From: Lonicera japonica
Taxonomy: Eukaryota > Streptophyta > Magnoliopsida > Dipsacales > Caprifoliaceae
Direction of reading: 5' to 3'
Assembly: GCA_021464415.1 (NCBI GenBank)
Contig: CM038466.1
Span: forward strand, 47,429,356-47,493,355
DNA length: 64,000 bases
In this document: positions 51,159-60,923 of the stretch, one piece after another
Layout: each line of letters opens with the position of its first letter
How positions within the stretch are numbered: the stretch's first letter is position 1
Position numbers and translations under genes: made by a program
Notes under the pieces: model-generated
Seen by the model: the letters and a program-made list of their open reading frames with translations, nothing else
Database searches by the model: none
What the model was told of the DNA's origin: nothing

Positions 51159-53248
51159 TTATGAGGAATATGCATTTTGATGGGTGTCCCTTTTTACTGC
51201 TTTTCCTCGGTTATATCCGAGCCTTTGTCGCCTCGGGTTGCCTCCAAGCTGTGGAAAGTGGGCGATCCCTTGATTCTGTTTGCCAAGCCCAATACCGGGT
51301 ATAAACTTCATTTGTTTCATCCAGCCCCTAACTTTTGGGCTAAATATCTCTTGTGACTGCGCGGTGCAAGTTTCATCAACACATAGCCCCAATAAGGTTT
51401 CATCTTCGATTTTTTCGGCAATTTTCTGGGACTTTGGTGGAATGTATTCGATGACTGTGGGTGAAGGCTTTAAACAGCCAAATTTCAACACTTCAACATT
51501 TTCTGTATTCACGGCAGGTTTAATCAAGAATACAGGATCTGGTAAATCTAAATCCTCCTCGATAGCGTTGATTCGGTGATTAGGAAGGGGATTCCTGGCA
51601 ACATTCGGGGCTGACGGATCTGGGATTCTCTTGCTATCGATCAGGTTTTGGATGGCATGCCGTAGAGCCATACAACTATCAGTAATGTGCCCGAACCCTT
51701 GGTGGTATTCGCACCGCTCATTCATGTTCCAATGAGGCGGTATCTGTTGTGGTAATGGCCTCGAATTCATGGGATACATAATCCCAGCTTCTTTCAGTTG
51801 TTCAAAAACCTTTCCCAACGGTCCCGGTAATTGCGAAAAGTGTCTATCGCGGGAGCGATTCTGATCAAATACCCTGGGGTTGTTATTGTTGTTGTTACGA
51901 TACCCCGGTGTAGGATAATCCCCAATGTTTTTCACAGAGTTTTGGCCATAGGGGTTGTTGGAATATCCTCTACCATAGGACCCATAAGATGTTACTTAAT
52001 TGATGGCTGACGTTGAAGTCTTCTTGTATTGTGAGGCAGACTTCTTGATTTCAGCCTGCTTGGCTAAGTCCTCTTCAATTTCGTTGCCAACGTGGAGTAG
52101 AGCCTTAAACCTGCCAAAGAATTGATGACCCATTTGAGCTCGAATCTCGGGTTTCAAATTTTTCACAATCATTCCCAGTTGTTCCTCTTCATCTAGGCGC
52201 TCCACCATTTGGGCTGCCAATTCCCTCCATCTCGTAACAAATTCGCTAATACTCTCGCTCTCCTTTTGTTTAGCCATCTCCAAATGTTTTCTTGTAACTT
52301 TAAGTTCTTCATTAGTTTTGTACTGCGACACAAACTCTTGGACGATGGCGGACCATGATCTGACACGGTGCTTTTCAAGGTTCAAAAACCAACTCTGGGC
52401 TGGTCCAGCTAGCGTGAGATGAAAAGAATTAGCCAATTCAGCCTCCCCGACATCATAAATTCTCATTGAACGGACATAAGATTTCAGGTGGAATTCCGGT
52501 GGTGTAGTTCCTGTAAACTTTAGGATGGAAGGCATCTTAAAACCCACTGGATAATGAGCCTCGGGGTATAAATTGTAGCTTTGCAATTGGGTCAAATCAT
52601 TCGAACTTTCTGCGACCTTTTGGGTAAGTGCTTTTAATTGTTCTTTAAGTTCAAACAAGTCTTTATCCCCCCGGTAAGCTTCCATTGGTGAGGGCCCTCC
52701 CCTTGGATACTCATGGGCCTCCTTATCGGTTCATAATACGGATCGTGATAAGGTTCGTGGATCGGTTGCATCTGTGGAGGGGCTTGATTGGTAGGGTCTT
52801 GTTGCAACCAATTGCCGACTGGATCATGCATGTGTCTGGGTTGGTTCAATTGCTCGCACGGTAGTGGTACCTCAGTATGAACTGAGAGTGGCGGTGGTGG
52901 TGGAGGCATAACCGGAGTTTCCCTCGGTGGTTCTGTCATGCGCCCCTTAGCCAACTCGTCCAACTTGGCACGAGTGTTTTGATTGTCACTTAATAACATG
53001 GCCATGCTTTGGTTCAAGTTCATTAACATCCGATACATATCTTCAGGATTTGGTAACGGAGCATTCATGTTCCCACTTGTACTAGCCAAGTTTGGATCAG
53101 CATTGAGGGATGGAGTGTGATGCAGTGGCTGCCCCCCAACGGTATTATTCTGAGGCATTCTCGGGTTTGGGTAAAAAGGACCGGGCGGCGGATCCGCTGC
53201 ATTGTTGTATTGGTTGTTCCCATTTCGGTTAGGAGTATTCTGATCCAT
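51159..53248 (-). pseudogene. gag: capsid/nucleocapsid region, broken
   Basis: The start is taken at the ATG of MDQNTPNRNGNNQ (plus 53246-53248). The N-terminal part is Pro/Asn-rich. A frame change near plus 52690-52710 leads to the capsid-like domain (MEAYRGDKDLFELKEQLKAL; AGPAQSWFLNLEKHRVRSW), a retrotransposon gag domain. TAA (plus 51996-51998) then separates an Asn-rich stretch, a zinc-knuckle-like ERCEYHQGFGHITDSCMALR, and a first G-patch-like segment (MKFIPGIGLGKQNQGIA). Further stops at 51159 and about 51120 separate it from protease. All but the first break are in one frame with pol, so an intact Gag-Pol was probably one long frame. Confidence 0.8.
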
Positions 53249-54260
53249 ATTTTCAAAAGAATCTAGTCTAACGAGTCGTCCGGTACTGTCTCTTCCTGCC
53301 CACGCAGAGGCCAAGATGAAATGAATATCTGATGCCGGACAAAAGGACAAATTCGATCGTGTGCATTCCCCGGAAAATAACAACAATATATCATTTAGAA
53401 CTCGCCGGACTTTATCCAGAAATACATCGATCGGGACAAAAATAAACACACAAAAAGTTTTCTTTAGGTGAGATCAAAAGCAGACCAACGGCAACAACTT
53501 AAGAGCCCCGTATAGCGGTAGGGTAGGAATAGAATTCCCTGGGTTCCCTGACCGTCTATAGTTTTGGAAAATCATTTTGAAAAGAGTTTTCTGAAAAATC
53601 ATTCGAAAATACGGGTAGTTCTCTCCTCATGAGTTGCTTTGTTCATGGAATCAGGGCTTTCGCTCACTAGATTCTCACGACTGTCGATCATAAAAACAAT
53701 GCAGAAAATCTTTGTGTTCTAAGCTGACTCCCCTATATGCAAGTGTGGCTGAAGAGAGTAAGGTTTAAGGCTCCCTCCTATTTGGCAGGTCTTACGATAT
53801 ACCTCAAGAGCGCAGGTACGTGTAAGGACCTTTTGATATACATCCCGGGTACGTGATTGTTCTCGTCACTCTATATACCTTGGTAAGTACTTGGCCAAGG
53901 AGAGTGGTCCCAGGCGCTTTTGGCTAGTGCAGACCCGCAAGTCCACGGCCTAGTCACGACTCTGGTCCCGAGGTTGATAGGGTAAATTCACACTCGCGAA
54001 AATGCATGATAGGACGTGAGTGCGTGCAAAATAACAATCTGGCGGTTCATTATTGATCAATGCTTTAGGATTTGTTATGATAATTTACAAAATTTTAATT
54101 ACGAAAAAGATTTTCCTCATATAATTAGCAAGTAAAGGCATCAGGGTATCCACCTAGATCGCTTCTATGTTATCGTAGAACTAAGGCTTACAAGACCTAT
54201 ATATAATAAACAATAGTAATTAAATATATGATCCATTATATCAGAGCTTAGTTCTCGACA
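53249..54260 (-). other. Untranslated leader of the Tat element
   Basis: About 1 kb between the PBS and gag on the sense strand. No convincing coding frame apart from an open extension upstream of the gag ATG (to plus 53449). It includes C/G-rich tracts and likely packaging sequence; nothing specific is identifiable. Confidence 0.5.
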
Positions 54261-54280
54261 GGTCCCCAGCAGAGTCGCCA
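54261..54280 (-). other. Primer-binding site of the Tat element
   Basis: Sense-strand TGGCGACTCTGCTGGGGACC, one base after a TTCTCACA terminus. TGG start and position directly after the LTR-type end mark a tRNA PBS. A tRNA-Arg-type primer would fit Tat/Ogre elements, but the exact tRNA needs comparison with the 3' ends of host tRNAs. Confidence 0.7.
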
Positions 54281-54284
54281 CTGT

Positions 54285-54332
54285 GAGAACGAGGATCCAC
54301 TCCCTCTCGGGTCGCGGGTCCGGATTCTCACA
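54285..54332 (+). repeat. 48-bp inverted U5 end replacing the 5' LTR
   Basis: The plus-strand sequence here equals the minus-strand sequence at 37324-37277 at all 48 positions, ending CCGGATTCTCACA before the duplication cctgt. A further TGT (54282-54284) completes an 8-bp TGTGAGAA/TTCTCACA inverted pair around it. It is the U5 terminus in reverse orientation, joined directly to the PBS side. Confidence 0.9.
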
Positions 54333-54337
54333 CCTGT

Positions 54338-54613
54338 GTTTCGTAATGATAAGCCACAACCGTTTATGTATAATGCACTCATCGAACGAATGTGGTGGAG
54401 ATTGACATATCATCAGATAGCATCTTGGCCTTTATTGGAAAATCATTTGTGGCTAATAATGGAGCTTCGGCGCACAAGATTCATTGTCGTATACAAGTAC
54501 GCTTCGATTCGCATTTTTCGTTTGAAAAAATTATAATAAATCTATCGTATATGCTAGAAAACATGAGATATGCATGCAATGTGGTGGGTCTGGTGACTTT
54601 ATGCGCAATTATG
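54338..54613 (+). other. Short flank between Tat element and Cassandra TRIM
   Basis: Continuous open reading on the plus strand occurs over part of this stretch, but no recognisable protein. Probably the original target region. Confidence 0.35.
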
Positions 54614-54750
54614 TGAGGCCCTGCGAGCGAGGAGTACTCCCTTTGGAGGAGGAATTGTAGCTTAAAAGGGGCATCCCACATCGGAAGATGGGGGATCCTT
54701 GGAGACCCATATAAGTAATAAATGGTCGCTAATTAAGTACGAGACCTTTT

Positions 54751-54862
54751 GGGGGCTCACTGGCTTCGGATCCCATCAGAGCTCCGAAGTTAAGCGAGTA
54801 GGCGGCCAGAGCAATCCCAAGATGGGTGACCCCCTGGGAAGCTGGTCGTGAGCTCCCAGAAA
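54751..54862 (+). repeat. 5S rRNA-derived segment in Cassandra LTR 1
   Basis: It contains CGGATCCCATCAGAGCTCCG, AAGTTAAGCG and GATGGGTGACCCCCTGGGAA, the 5S internal-control-region and 3' arm words. The 5' arm and middle are diverged, so it is not a functional 5S gene but a Pol III promoter-like LTR module. Confidence 0.8.
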
Positions 54863-55141
54863 CAAAACCGTGAGGGTAGATGTTCCGCGGCTGAGGCCTG
54901 GCTGGACGCTATCCAAAGCGGACAATATTGTATTGAGGTGGGATCGAGTCGTTACAAATGGTATCAGAGCGGACCTCACAGAGTACGATGTGTCGACGTG
55001 GACGTCGATTCCTTTGGGGGGAAGGATATGACGCCCTGCGAGCGAGGAGTACTCCCTTGAGAGGAGGAATTGTAGCTCAAAGGGGGCATCCCGCATCGAA
55101 AGATGGGGGATCCTTGGAGACCCATATAAGTAAGAAATGGT

Positions 55142-55258
55142 GGGCTCACTGGCTTCGGATCGCATCAGAACTCCGAAGTTAAGCGAGTAGGCGGCCAGAG
55201 CAATCCCAGGATGGGTGACCCCCTGGGAAGCTGGTCGTGAGCTCCCAGAAACAAAGCC
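55142..55258 (+). repeat. 5S rRNA-derived segment in Cassandra LTR 2
   Basis: Same module as in LTR 1 (CGGATCGCATCAGAACTCCG, AAGTTAAGCG, GGATGGGTGACCCCCTGG). Some bases here are closer to true 5S (CAGAACTCCG). Confidence 0.8.
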
Positions 55259-55315
55259 GCGCTACCCAAAGTGAACAATATCGTACTGAGGTGTGACCGG
55301 ATCGTTACAAAATTG

Positions 55316-57622
55316 TGACATCCGGTTTAATCATCTCTCGCAAATCACGGCCTAAGTTGCGTATAAGGCAGAATTGGGCTCCGGATGGCCAAATTGGGTT
55401 CTGAAAAGGTTGGCATGGTTTGGAAACTTCCAACAAGTCGTATTAATATATTTAAGTGTGTTATAATGACCATAAGTTGTTTCGGGTGGCTCGGACAGAA
55501 ATCGGTTCGAAAATCACAAGTTTTAATCCTACACGATTAATGATTTTTTCCCAACTTTGAAAGTCCATATCTTCTTCATCCAAACTCCAAATGAGTCCCC
55601 GTTTTCAACCATGTCTTCATCTCAATGCCCTCTACAACTTTCATGTTTTGGCTGAGACCCAATTCCAACTCCTTGATGCCCAAAAGTGGGTGCGAGGTCG
55701 AGCTGTTGACCAAAAGCTGAAGGAGGCAGGAATCAAGCCATGGAGTCGACTCCATGAATAAGTGGGGAGTCGGCGACATCGTGCTGGCGAGATTTTTTAT
55801 ATATTCTCTTCTTCTCCTTCCTTCCTCATTTGATCACCAAACCTTGAGAGCTCTTAGAGAGAGATTGAGTGGAGATTTTGGGGGGTTCATATGGATGATC
55901 CGCCTTGATTCCTACCCCTACACAAGATCGTCATCTCCATCATCATCTTCATCTCCTTCTTTATCCAAATCCTCCATGGCTAGGGTTTTGAAAGCTCAAA
56001 TTGGGGGTTTTCGTATCCGTACTTTTCCGGCTCAATTCTTTCGTAATACTTCGAGGGATTGACCCTCTTAAGGTGGGAACAATAGTATTTTAACAAGTTT
56101 TCTTACGATTACAACTTATTCATCTCAAATCTAACAAAACCTAAGGTTTTTCTACTTAAATTGCACATTCATAGGGTTTGGGTTGATTTCTCTTATTTCT
56201 TTGATTTATTTGGACTTGATATGATTATATATGGTGGATTATACTATAAATCACAATTTATATCTTAATTTCCTAAAGTTTGGCATGAAACCCCCATATA
56301 CGGATGTGGGTATGAACTATATGCTATGATACGCATACATACGACGCGATACATGATTTTAAAAGTATACTTTGACCTTGATTACGCATATATGGGATAT
56401 TGTTGTTGTACTTTGGCTATTGGCTTATACTTTATGTACTTTATTATTTATTTGGCCAGTCCGTAACTATGTTGGGCATGATTATAACCCTTTTATGTAT
56501 AAACAAAGCACTATGGTGTTAAGGGGAGGTCTATATAGATTGTATATACTATGAGAACTACATTATATTTGGCTTTGGTGCCACGTTAATTGAAAGCATG
56601 TAATGCCTCCTAAATTTATGATCTTTTAACTGAGCCATTAGTTGACGGACTTGGCAAACCTAGTTCAAGTACAACAACAATACCACTACATGTTTTACAG
56701 TATGTATATGTACACATATCTAGAATGGATACATATATACGAGTTATACAAATACATATGAATGTATGTATATTTATATCTATATATGTTGGATATATTA
56801 TCGGATGGCCACACCGTTCGTACTAAATAGATGGTGATTACCTGTAGCGTATAGCCTTGGTGGCTATGTGAGGATTATTGTAGCGTATGCCTTTGTGGCT
56901 TCGTGAGGTAGCGTATGCATGTGTGGCTGCGTGAGGTAGCGTCTAGGTGGACCTGGTAGGTGGTCCCTGCCTTGGGCAGAAGAAACCGAGTTGCCGGCTA
57001 TCTCTGGGCACAATAGATGTATGAAAAATCCTAGACGTGAGTATGATATATGTGATTGATGTGATAGATCTAGTCGCGGTTTTGTGGCATATATAGTATG
57101 ATGGTGTATATACATATATTGCTTTTTTTATACTTTGGGTTGGGGACATTATACTTACATTACACAAAAGATTTTCCGTGCATTGGCTACTTCATAAATG
57201 TATTATATATGTTCGACTCTGGTCACCAAATTCGTTAGGGAAACGACTTACGTCTTAGTCTTTAATATGTTCATATTATATTGTATTAATCTCTTAAACT
57301 ATATATGTAAAGTTTTATGAGTTAGAGCCTCTTAGAAGGCATTGTATTATATATACATTATTGTAATGGAGGTTGTACTTGTGTCATTAGAACTATGGAG
57401 TGTTTATTATAAATGGTTTCATTTTCATATCATTACAGGTTTTGGTTTGCTCTATGTACAAACTCCACATACCAAAATTTTTCATAAATATATGACTTTA
57501 TTCGATATATTTAACTATATAAGTTCTAAGTTTTACACATGATCACCCGCCGTCGCGTACGACTCCGTGGCTAACCAGGTCCCGGAGGTACAAACCTCTA
57601 AACAAGATTTCGGGGCGTCACA
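55316..57622 (+). mobile_element. Solo LTR, plus strand
   Basis: It starts TGACATCCGGTTTAATC and ends TTTCGGGGCGTCACA; 2307 bp. The flanks aattg and aatta match at 4 of 5 positions. The TATA-like TTTTTATATATTC is at 55794-55806 with a CT-rich leader after it. The perfect 18-bp palindrome CATGGAGTCGACTCCATG is at 55739-55756. Similar in size and style to the solo LTR at 60924-63178. Confidence 0.65.
55739..55804 (+). promoter_or_regulatory. LTR promoter: 18-bp palindrome upstream of TATA
   Basis: CATGGAGTCGACTCCATG, a perfect CpG-centred palindrome, ends 38 bp before TTTTTATATATTC. Another partial site, GGAGTCGGCGAC, lies between them. Confidence 0.45.
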
Positions 57623-57925
57623 AATTAGATTATGAAAATGATTTTGCAAGACTTTCAGATTTTAAAACCATCCCTAGTTTAAAACACCCCCAATTTTTAT
57701 AGGAATGTAACTCATGTGTCCCTTCTTAAAGTTTGGCCCATAATAAGCCTTCTCCAGATCCCCATTTGTAGTTTGTACATCTACCCTTGATGAGAGGCTT
57801 CATCCATGCAACACGTTCAGGTTTGATCAGATTAGTCTGTCTCTTAATGACTACGACTAGTTCACTTTCCTGGGCTGATGAGATAATGATGCCGGACGAT
57901 ATCATTGCATGACCGATCTTCGTTC
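57623..57925 (-). other. Unrecognised open stretch, minus strand
   Basis: The minus frame from about 57930 to 57735 is open and protein-like (IGHAMISSGIIISSAQESEL; RVAWMKPLIKGRCTNYKWGS). I do not recognise the family. It is cut by the solo LTR at 57931; sequence beyond the LTR (60507-60918) also has an open minus-strand stretch (IYEHERKIKLKLRTIETWGK) but in a different frame. Possibly the remains of an older element or gene. Confidence 0.25.
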
Positions 57926-57930
57926 CAATT

Positions 57931-60501
57931 TGTTAACCTTGTAGGTCTTAATCTTATTTTGATAATAACAATAACTTAATCATGCATAATTTAACATATT
58001 CACCATGTTATGAATTCAAGAAAAGCATAGATTTTATGTAGAAAGCGTGCCTCGTGACAAGGATCATTCAATCCATATCCGATCAAGTCAACATTGCTTT
58101 GGATAAGTCAAGGAAGATCAATCTCATTACAATGCTATTCATGGAGATCAAGATCAAGGATTATATGCAAAAGCTTTAAGGTAAGAGGTGCTAGTGAAGA
58201 TCAATTTGAAGAAACAAATCGAAGCATTCAAAGACTCGACTATTCGGTAATTGAGTGAATGCTTAGGATTAATGTAAATTTTCTTAATTGATTATTTATA
58301 TAGCTCAAACATGATCATGCATCATTGTTAGATTGATTGAAAACAAGCTTGAATTGAATTTCCTTTAAAAACATCATTCTTACAAAAATCGGTTTTCAAA
58401 TAAATTCATATTAAATTCAAATAATCATATTTTGGGTTTTCCCGAAAATACGTGTCTAAGGAACATATTTTTAAGGTCCCCAAAGCATTAGAATTAATTT
58501 TGGAGCTAAATTGCAAAAGTCCAAAAATTGGAATTTTGGCCTGATGGACAGAGCCCATCAATCGACTAAGCAGCTTTGCTCAGTCGACTAATGGTCCTTC
58601 AGTCGATTGATGCTTCATAATATAGTTATTAGATTTTTGAATTTTTATCATTTTTGGTAATAAACCTCTAAAATGGCTATATCACTTTTAGGACTATATA
58701 TACACTATCTAAGACACATTTTAATAAGCTTAAATCACTATAGAAACATATTCTTCATCTATCTTCATCATTAAAAGATTAAAGAACACATTTTGATCAT
58801 TCATTCTTTCATTGAGCTATAAATCTTGATCAAACAATATAACTATAGTGTGAGCTTCAAATTTGTATCTATCAAACACTTGAGAGAGTTATTATTTATT
58901 GGTATGAATCACCAAACACTTTGTAATATTCTTTGTGAGAGGTAAATCTCACAAGTTAGCAAGAATGTAATAAATCTTGTTTAGTAATTGTGAGAGGTGA
59001 ATCTCATAGATTAGCAAGATTGATTTTTTGTGTGAGTATTGTGGTAGAGCAATACTTGTAAGAGTTTGTGAGAATAATACACTTGTAGAGGTTTGATCTT
59101 CACCCGAAAAAAGATTGGAATTAGTGGAAATTCTCGGCGAACTATCCGAGCATGGACGTATAGTTTAGGAAACCAAACCGCGTGAACAAAACGTCTTAGG
59201 CTTCAATCGGTTTAATCTTTCTAACTCAGGCTATTTATTTTCTTGTTATACCATTGCTTGATCTTGGGTTTGTTTAATTTGTTTGCCTGTTTTTCCTTGA
59301 TATATTTGTTAGCTTAATTGTTTTACTTAAAGATTTTTAGAAAACTTTCAAATTCCACATTAAGTTTTATAAACCTTATTCACCCCCCTGTGAACACCCC
59401 AATCCACGACTCTCGTGTGAATTTAATTTTTTATAAAATGAGCATCTTGCATCAAGTCTTGAGTCATCATGCATATAGAAGACTGTTAGGAAAGACCCCA
59501 ATTTTGAATCCGTTAGGAGTCTGCCATGACCAATGTTGCCATTTCACTTACTAGGACGGGGATCGAAGTGCCAGCCACAACCCCTAACCGCACGGCTACC
59601 TTCCAGCTGTACGGCTGGGTCCTAACCGCACGCGCCAACTGCAACCCCCAACCGCAGTTCCCAGCCGCAGGCCCCAACTGCACCCCCAGTTGCAGGCCCT
59701 AGCCACACCCCCTGCGGTTGGCCTCTTTTGAAGCATTTTTTGGGCAAAAATTTCTCTATAAATAGGACCCTTGAGGTCTCATTTGGGATCATCAACACTC
59801 AATAGAGTTTTTAGATAGGAGCAAGCAAGCAGTTTTTCTTCTTCAGGCGCATCAGGTACGCATTTCTATAACTGTCCTGAATTTTAATACCGCATTTAGA
59901 TACAATTTTAATACAAAAAATTAGATAACTTGCAAAGAAATTCATTGTTTTCTAAACTAGTCCTTTATAAGTTTTACAGAACTAAAATATGTTTTGACAC
60001 GTTTTCAAAACAAAACAAATACAAAAAACTAGTTTCCAAACTAATGGAACTACGAGACTCTGATTTCATTCCCCGAATGAATACGTAGGCGCTCGCAAAG
60101 ATCGAGTTTAATTTCCAAATACAATTTTAAATTAAAATTATCCGAAAGGACTAGTTTGGAAATAATTCTAACTACTTGCAAGATATTTAAAATAGGAATT
60201 GAATACATGATCTATTAAGAGACCGAAAGGGTGAATTGGGTGCCTAACACCTTCCCAATTTGTAACGTAGTTCCCGAACCCTAGCAAATTAAATTATCAA
60301 TCAATCTTTGGTTTCAAATGTTTGAAAGATAGTTTGATTTTGAATTATCTTCTGTACGCTCTTTTGTTTGTTTTCTTATAAAACAAACCGGCGACTCTGA
60401 AAACACACTTTCCAAGAAAATAGAGAAACCTCGAGAAGGACAGGTCCCAGATTCCGCCGGGATTCTCACACCCCCCTCTAGGGTTGATTTCCGACCAACA
60501 C
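57931..60501 (+). mobile_element. Solo LTR, plus strand, split by a Tat solo LTR
   Basis: It starts TGTTAACCTTGTAGG and ends TTTCCGACCAACA. The perfect 5-bp duplication caatt flanks it (57926-57930 and 60502-60506). About 1.49 kb without the insert. TATATATA lies at about 58694-58702; GTCGAC sites lie upstream at 58561-58612. Same family as 26818-28401. Confidence 0.8.
59389..60470 (+). mobile_element. Nested solo LTR of the Tat family
   Basis: It starts TGTGAACACCCCAATCC and ends CGCCGGGATTCTCACA; 1082 bp. The 5-bp duplication ccccc flanks it (59384-59388 and 60471-60475). It closely follows the 37277-38593 LTR over its length, including the GCGGTTGG/CCGCACGG motif array (about 59583-59720) and TATAAATAG (59757-59765). 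Confidence 0.85.
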
Positions 60502-60506
60502 AATTC

Positions 60507-60918
60507 GTTATGAGTTATTCATTGGAATTTGTTGTAGTCACAGCCTTATTCAATGTACCAATCCATTGAAGTGTCCGCATTTGGATTTTCCACCACTGAC
60601 TTAGAGTGGTCCTTACCCCATGTTTCAATTGTTCGGAGCTTCAACTTTATTTTTCGCTCATGTTCATATATTATCTCATGAAAATATTGGCATTTTGGGA
60701 ATGAATGTATTCTTTATTTATGAAAGTGTTAGTTATTATGTAGCATGATTTGTGTGCAATTCACCCCTAGACCTATGCAAATCAAATGCAAAGATAGTTC
60801 TTTTTGAAAATCTGGCAATTATAGAGAGTAATTCATATTTTATTTTGTTGCAAAGCGAAAAATCATAAAACAAATTTAGTCCAAGGCCTTTGTCAAGATT
60901 TGCCTTTTTCCTCACACT
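60507..60918. other. Non-coding stretch between solo LTRs
   Basis: Continuation of the sequence interrupted at 57931. It has only a short open stretch on the minus strand, noted with 57623-57925. No gene can be named. Confidence 0.4.
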
Positions 60919-60923
60919 TTACC

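Larger units (their letters stand above)
37277..54332 (-). mobile_element. Tat-lineage Ty3/gypsy retrotransposon with U5 sequence at both ends
   Basis: A 17,056-bp insertion flanked by the 5-bp duplication cctgt (37272-37276 and 54333-54337). In minus-strand (sense) order: inverted U5 end, PBS, leader, gag, protease, RT, RNase H, a second RNase H, integrase, then a long 3' region with two antisense genes and a minisatellite, then the 3' LTR (38593-37277). Dual RNase H and extra antisense frames between pol and the 3' LTR are known traits of the Tat lineage. The normal 5' LTR is missing; the terminal 48 bp at 54285-54332 are a perfect inverted copy of the 48 bp at 37277-37324. Several in-frame stops and an integrase active-site change show this copy is not autonomous. 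Confidence 0.9.
54614..55309 (+). mobile_element. Cassandra-type TRIM retrotransposon
   Basis: LTR 1 is 54614-54956 and LTR 2 is 55029-55309 (about 60 bp shorter). They share CCCTGCGAGCGAGGAGTACT, the 5S-like block and a GTTACA end. PBS TGGTATCAGAGC is at 54959-54970; polypurine TTGGGGGGAAGGATA (55014-55028) abuts LTR 2. The interior is only 72 bp. LTRs containing a 5S rRNA-like sequence with this PBS define Cassandra TRIMs. No clear target-site duplication. Confidence 0.85.

Noticed and set aside
37277..54332. Giant DNA transposon with 48-bp terminal inverted repeats
   Set aside because: The inverted ends are U5 sequence, the duplication is 5 bp, and the content is gag-pol with a PBS; an LTR retrotransposon explains it better.
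54751..55258. Two 5S rRNA genes
   Set aside because: The 5S-like blocks lack normal 5' arms, are diverged in the middle, and sit in LTRs with PBS and polypurine tract, so they belong to a Cassandra TRIM.
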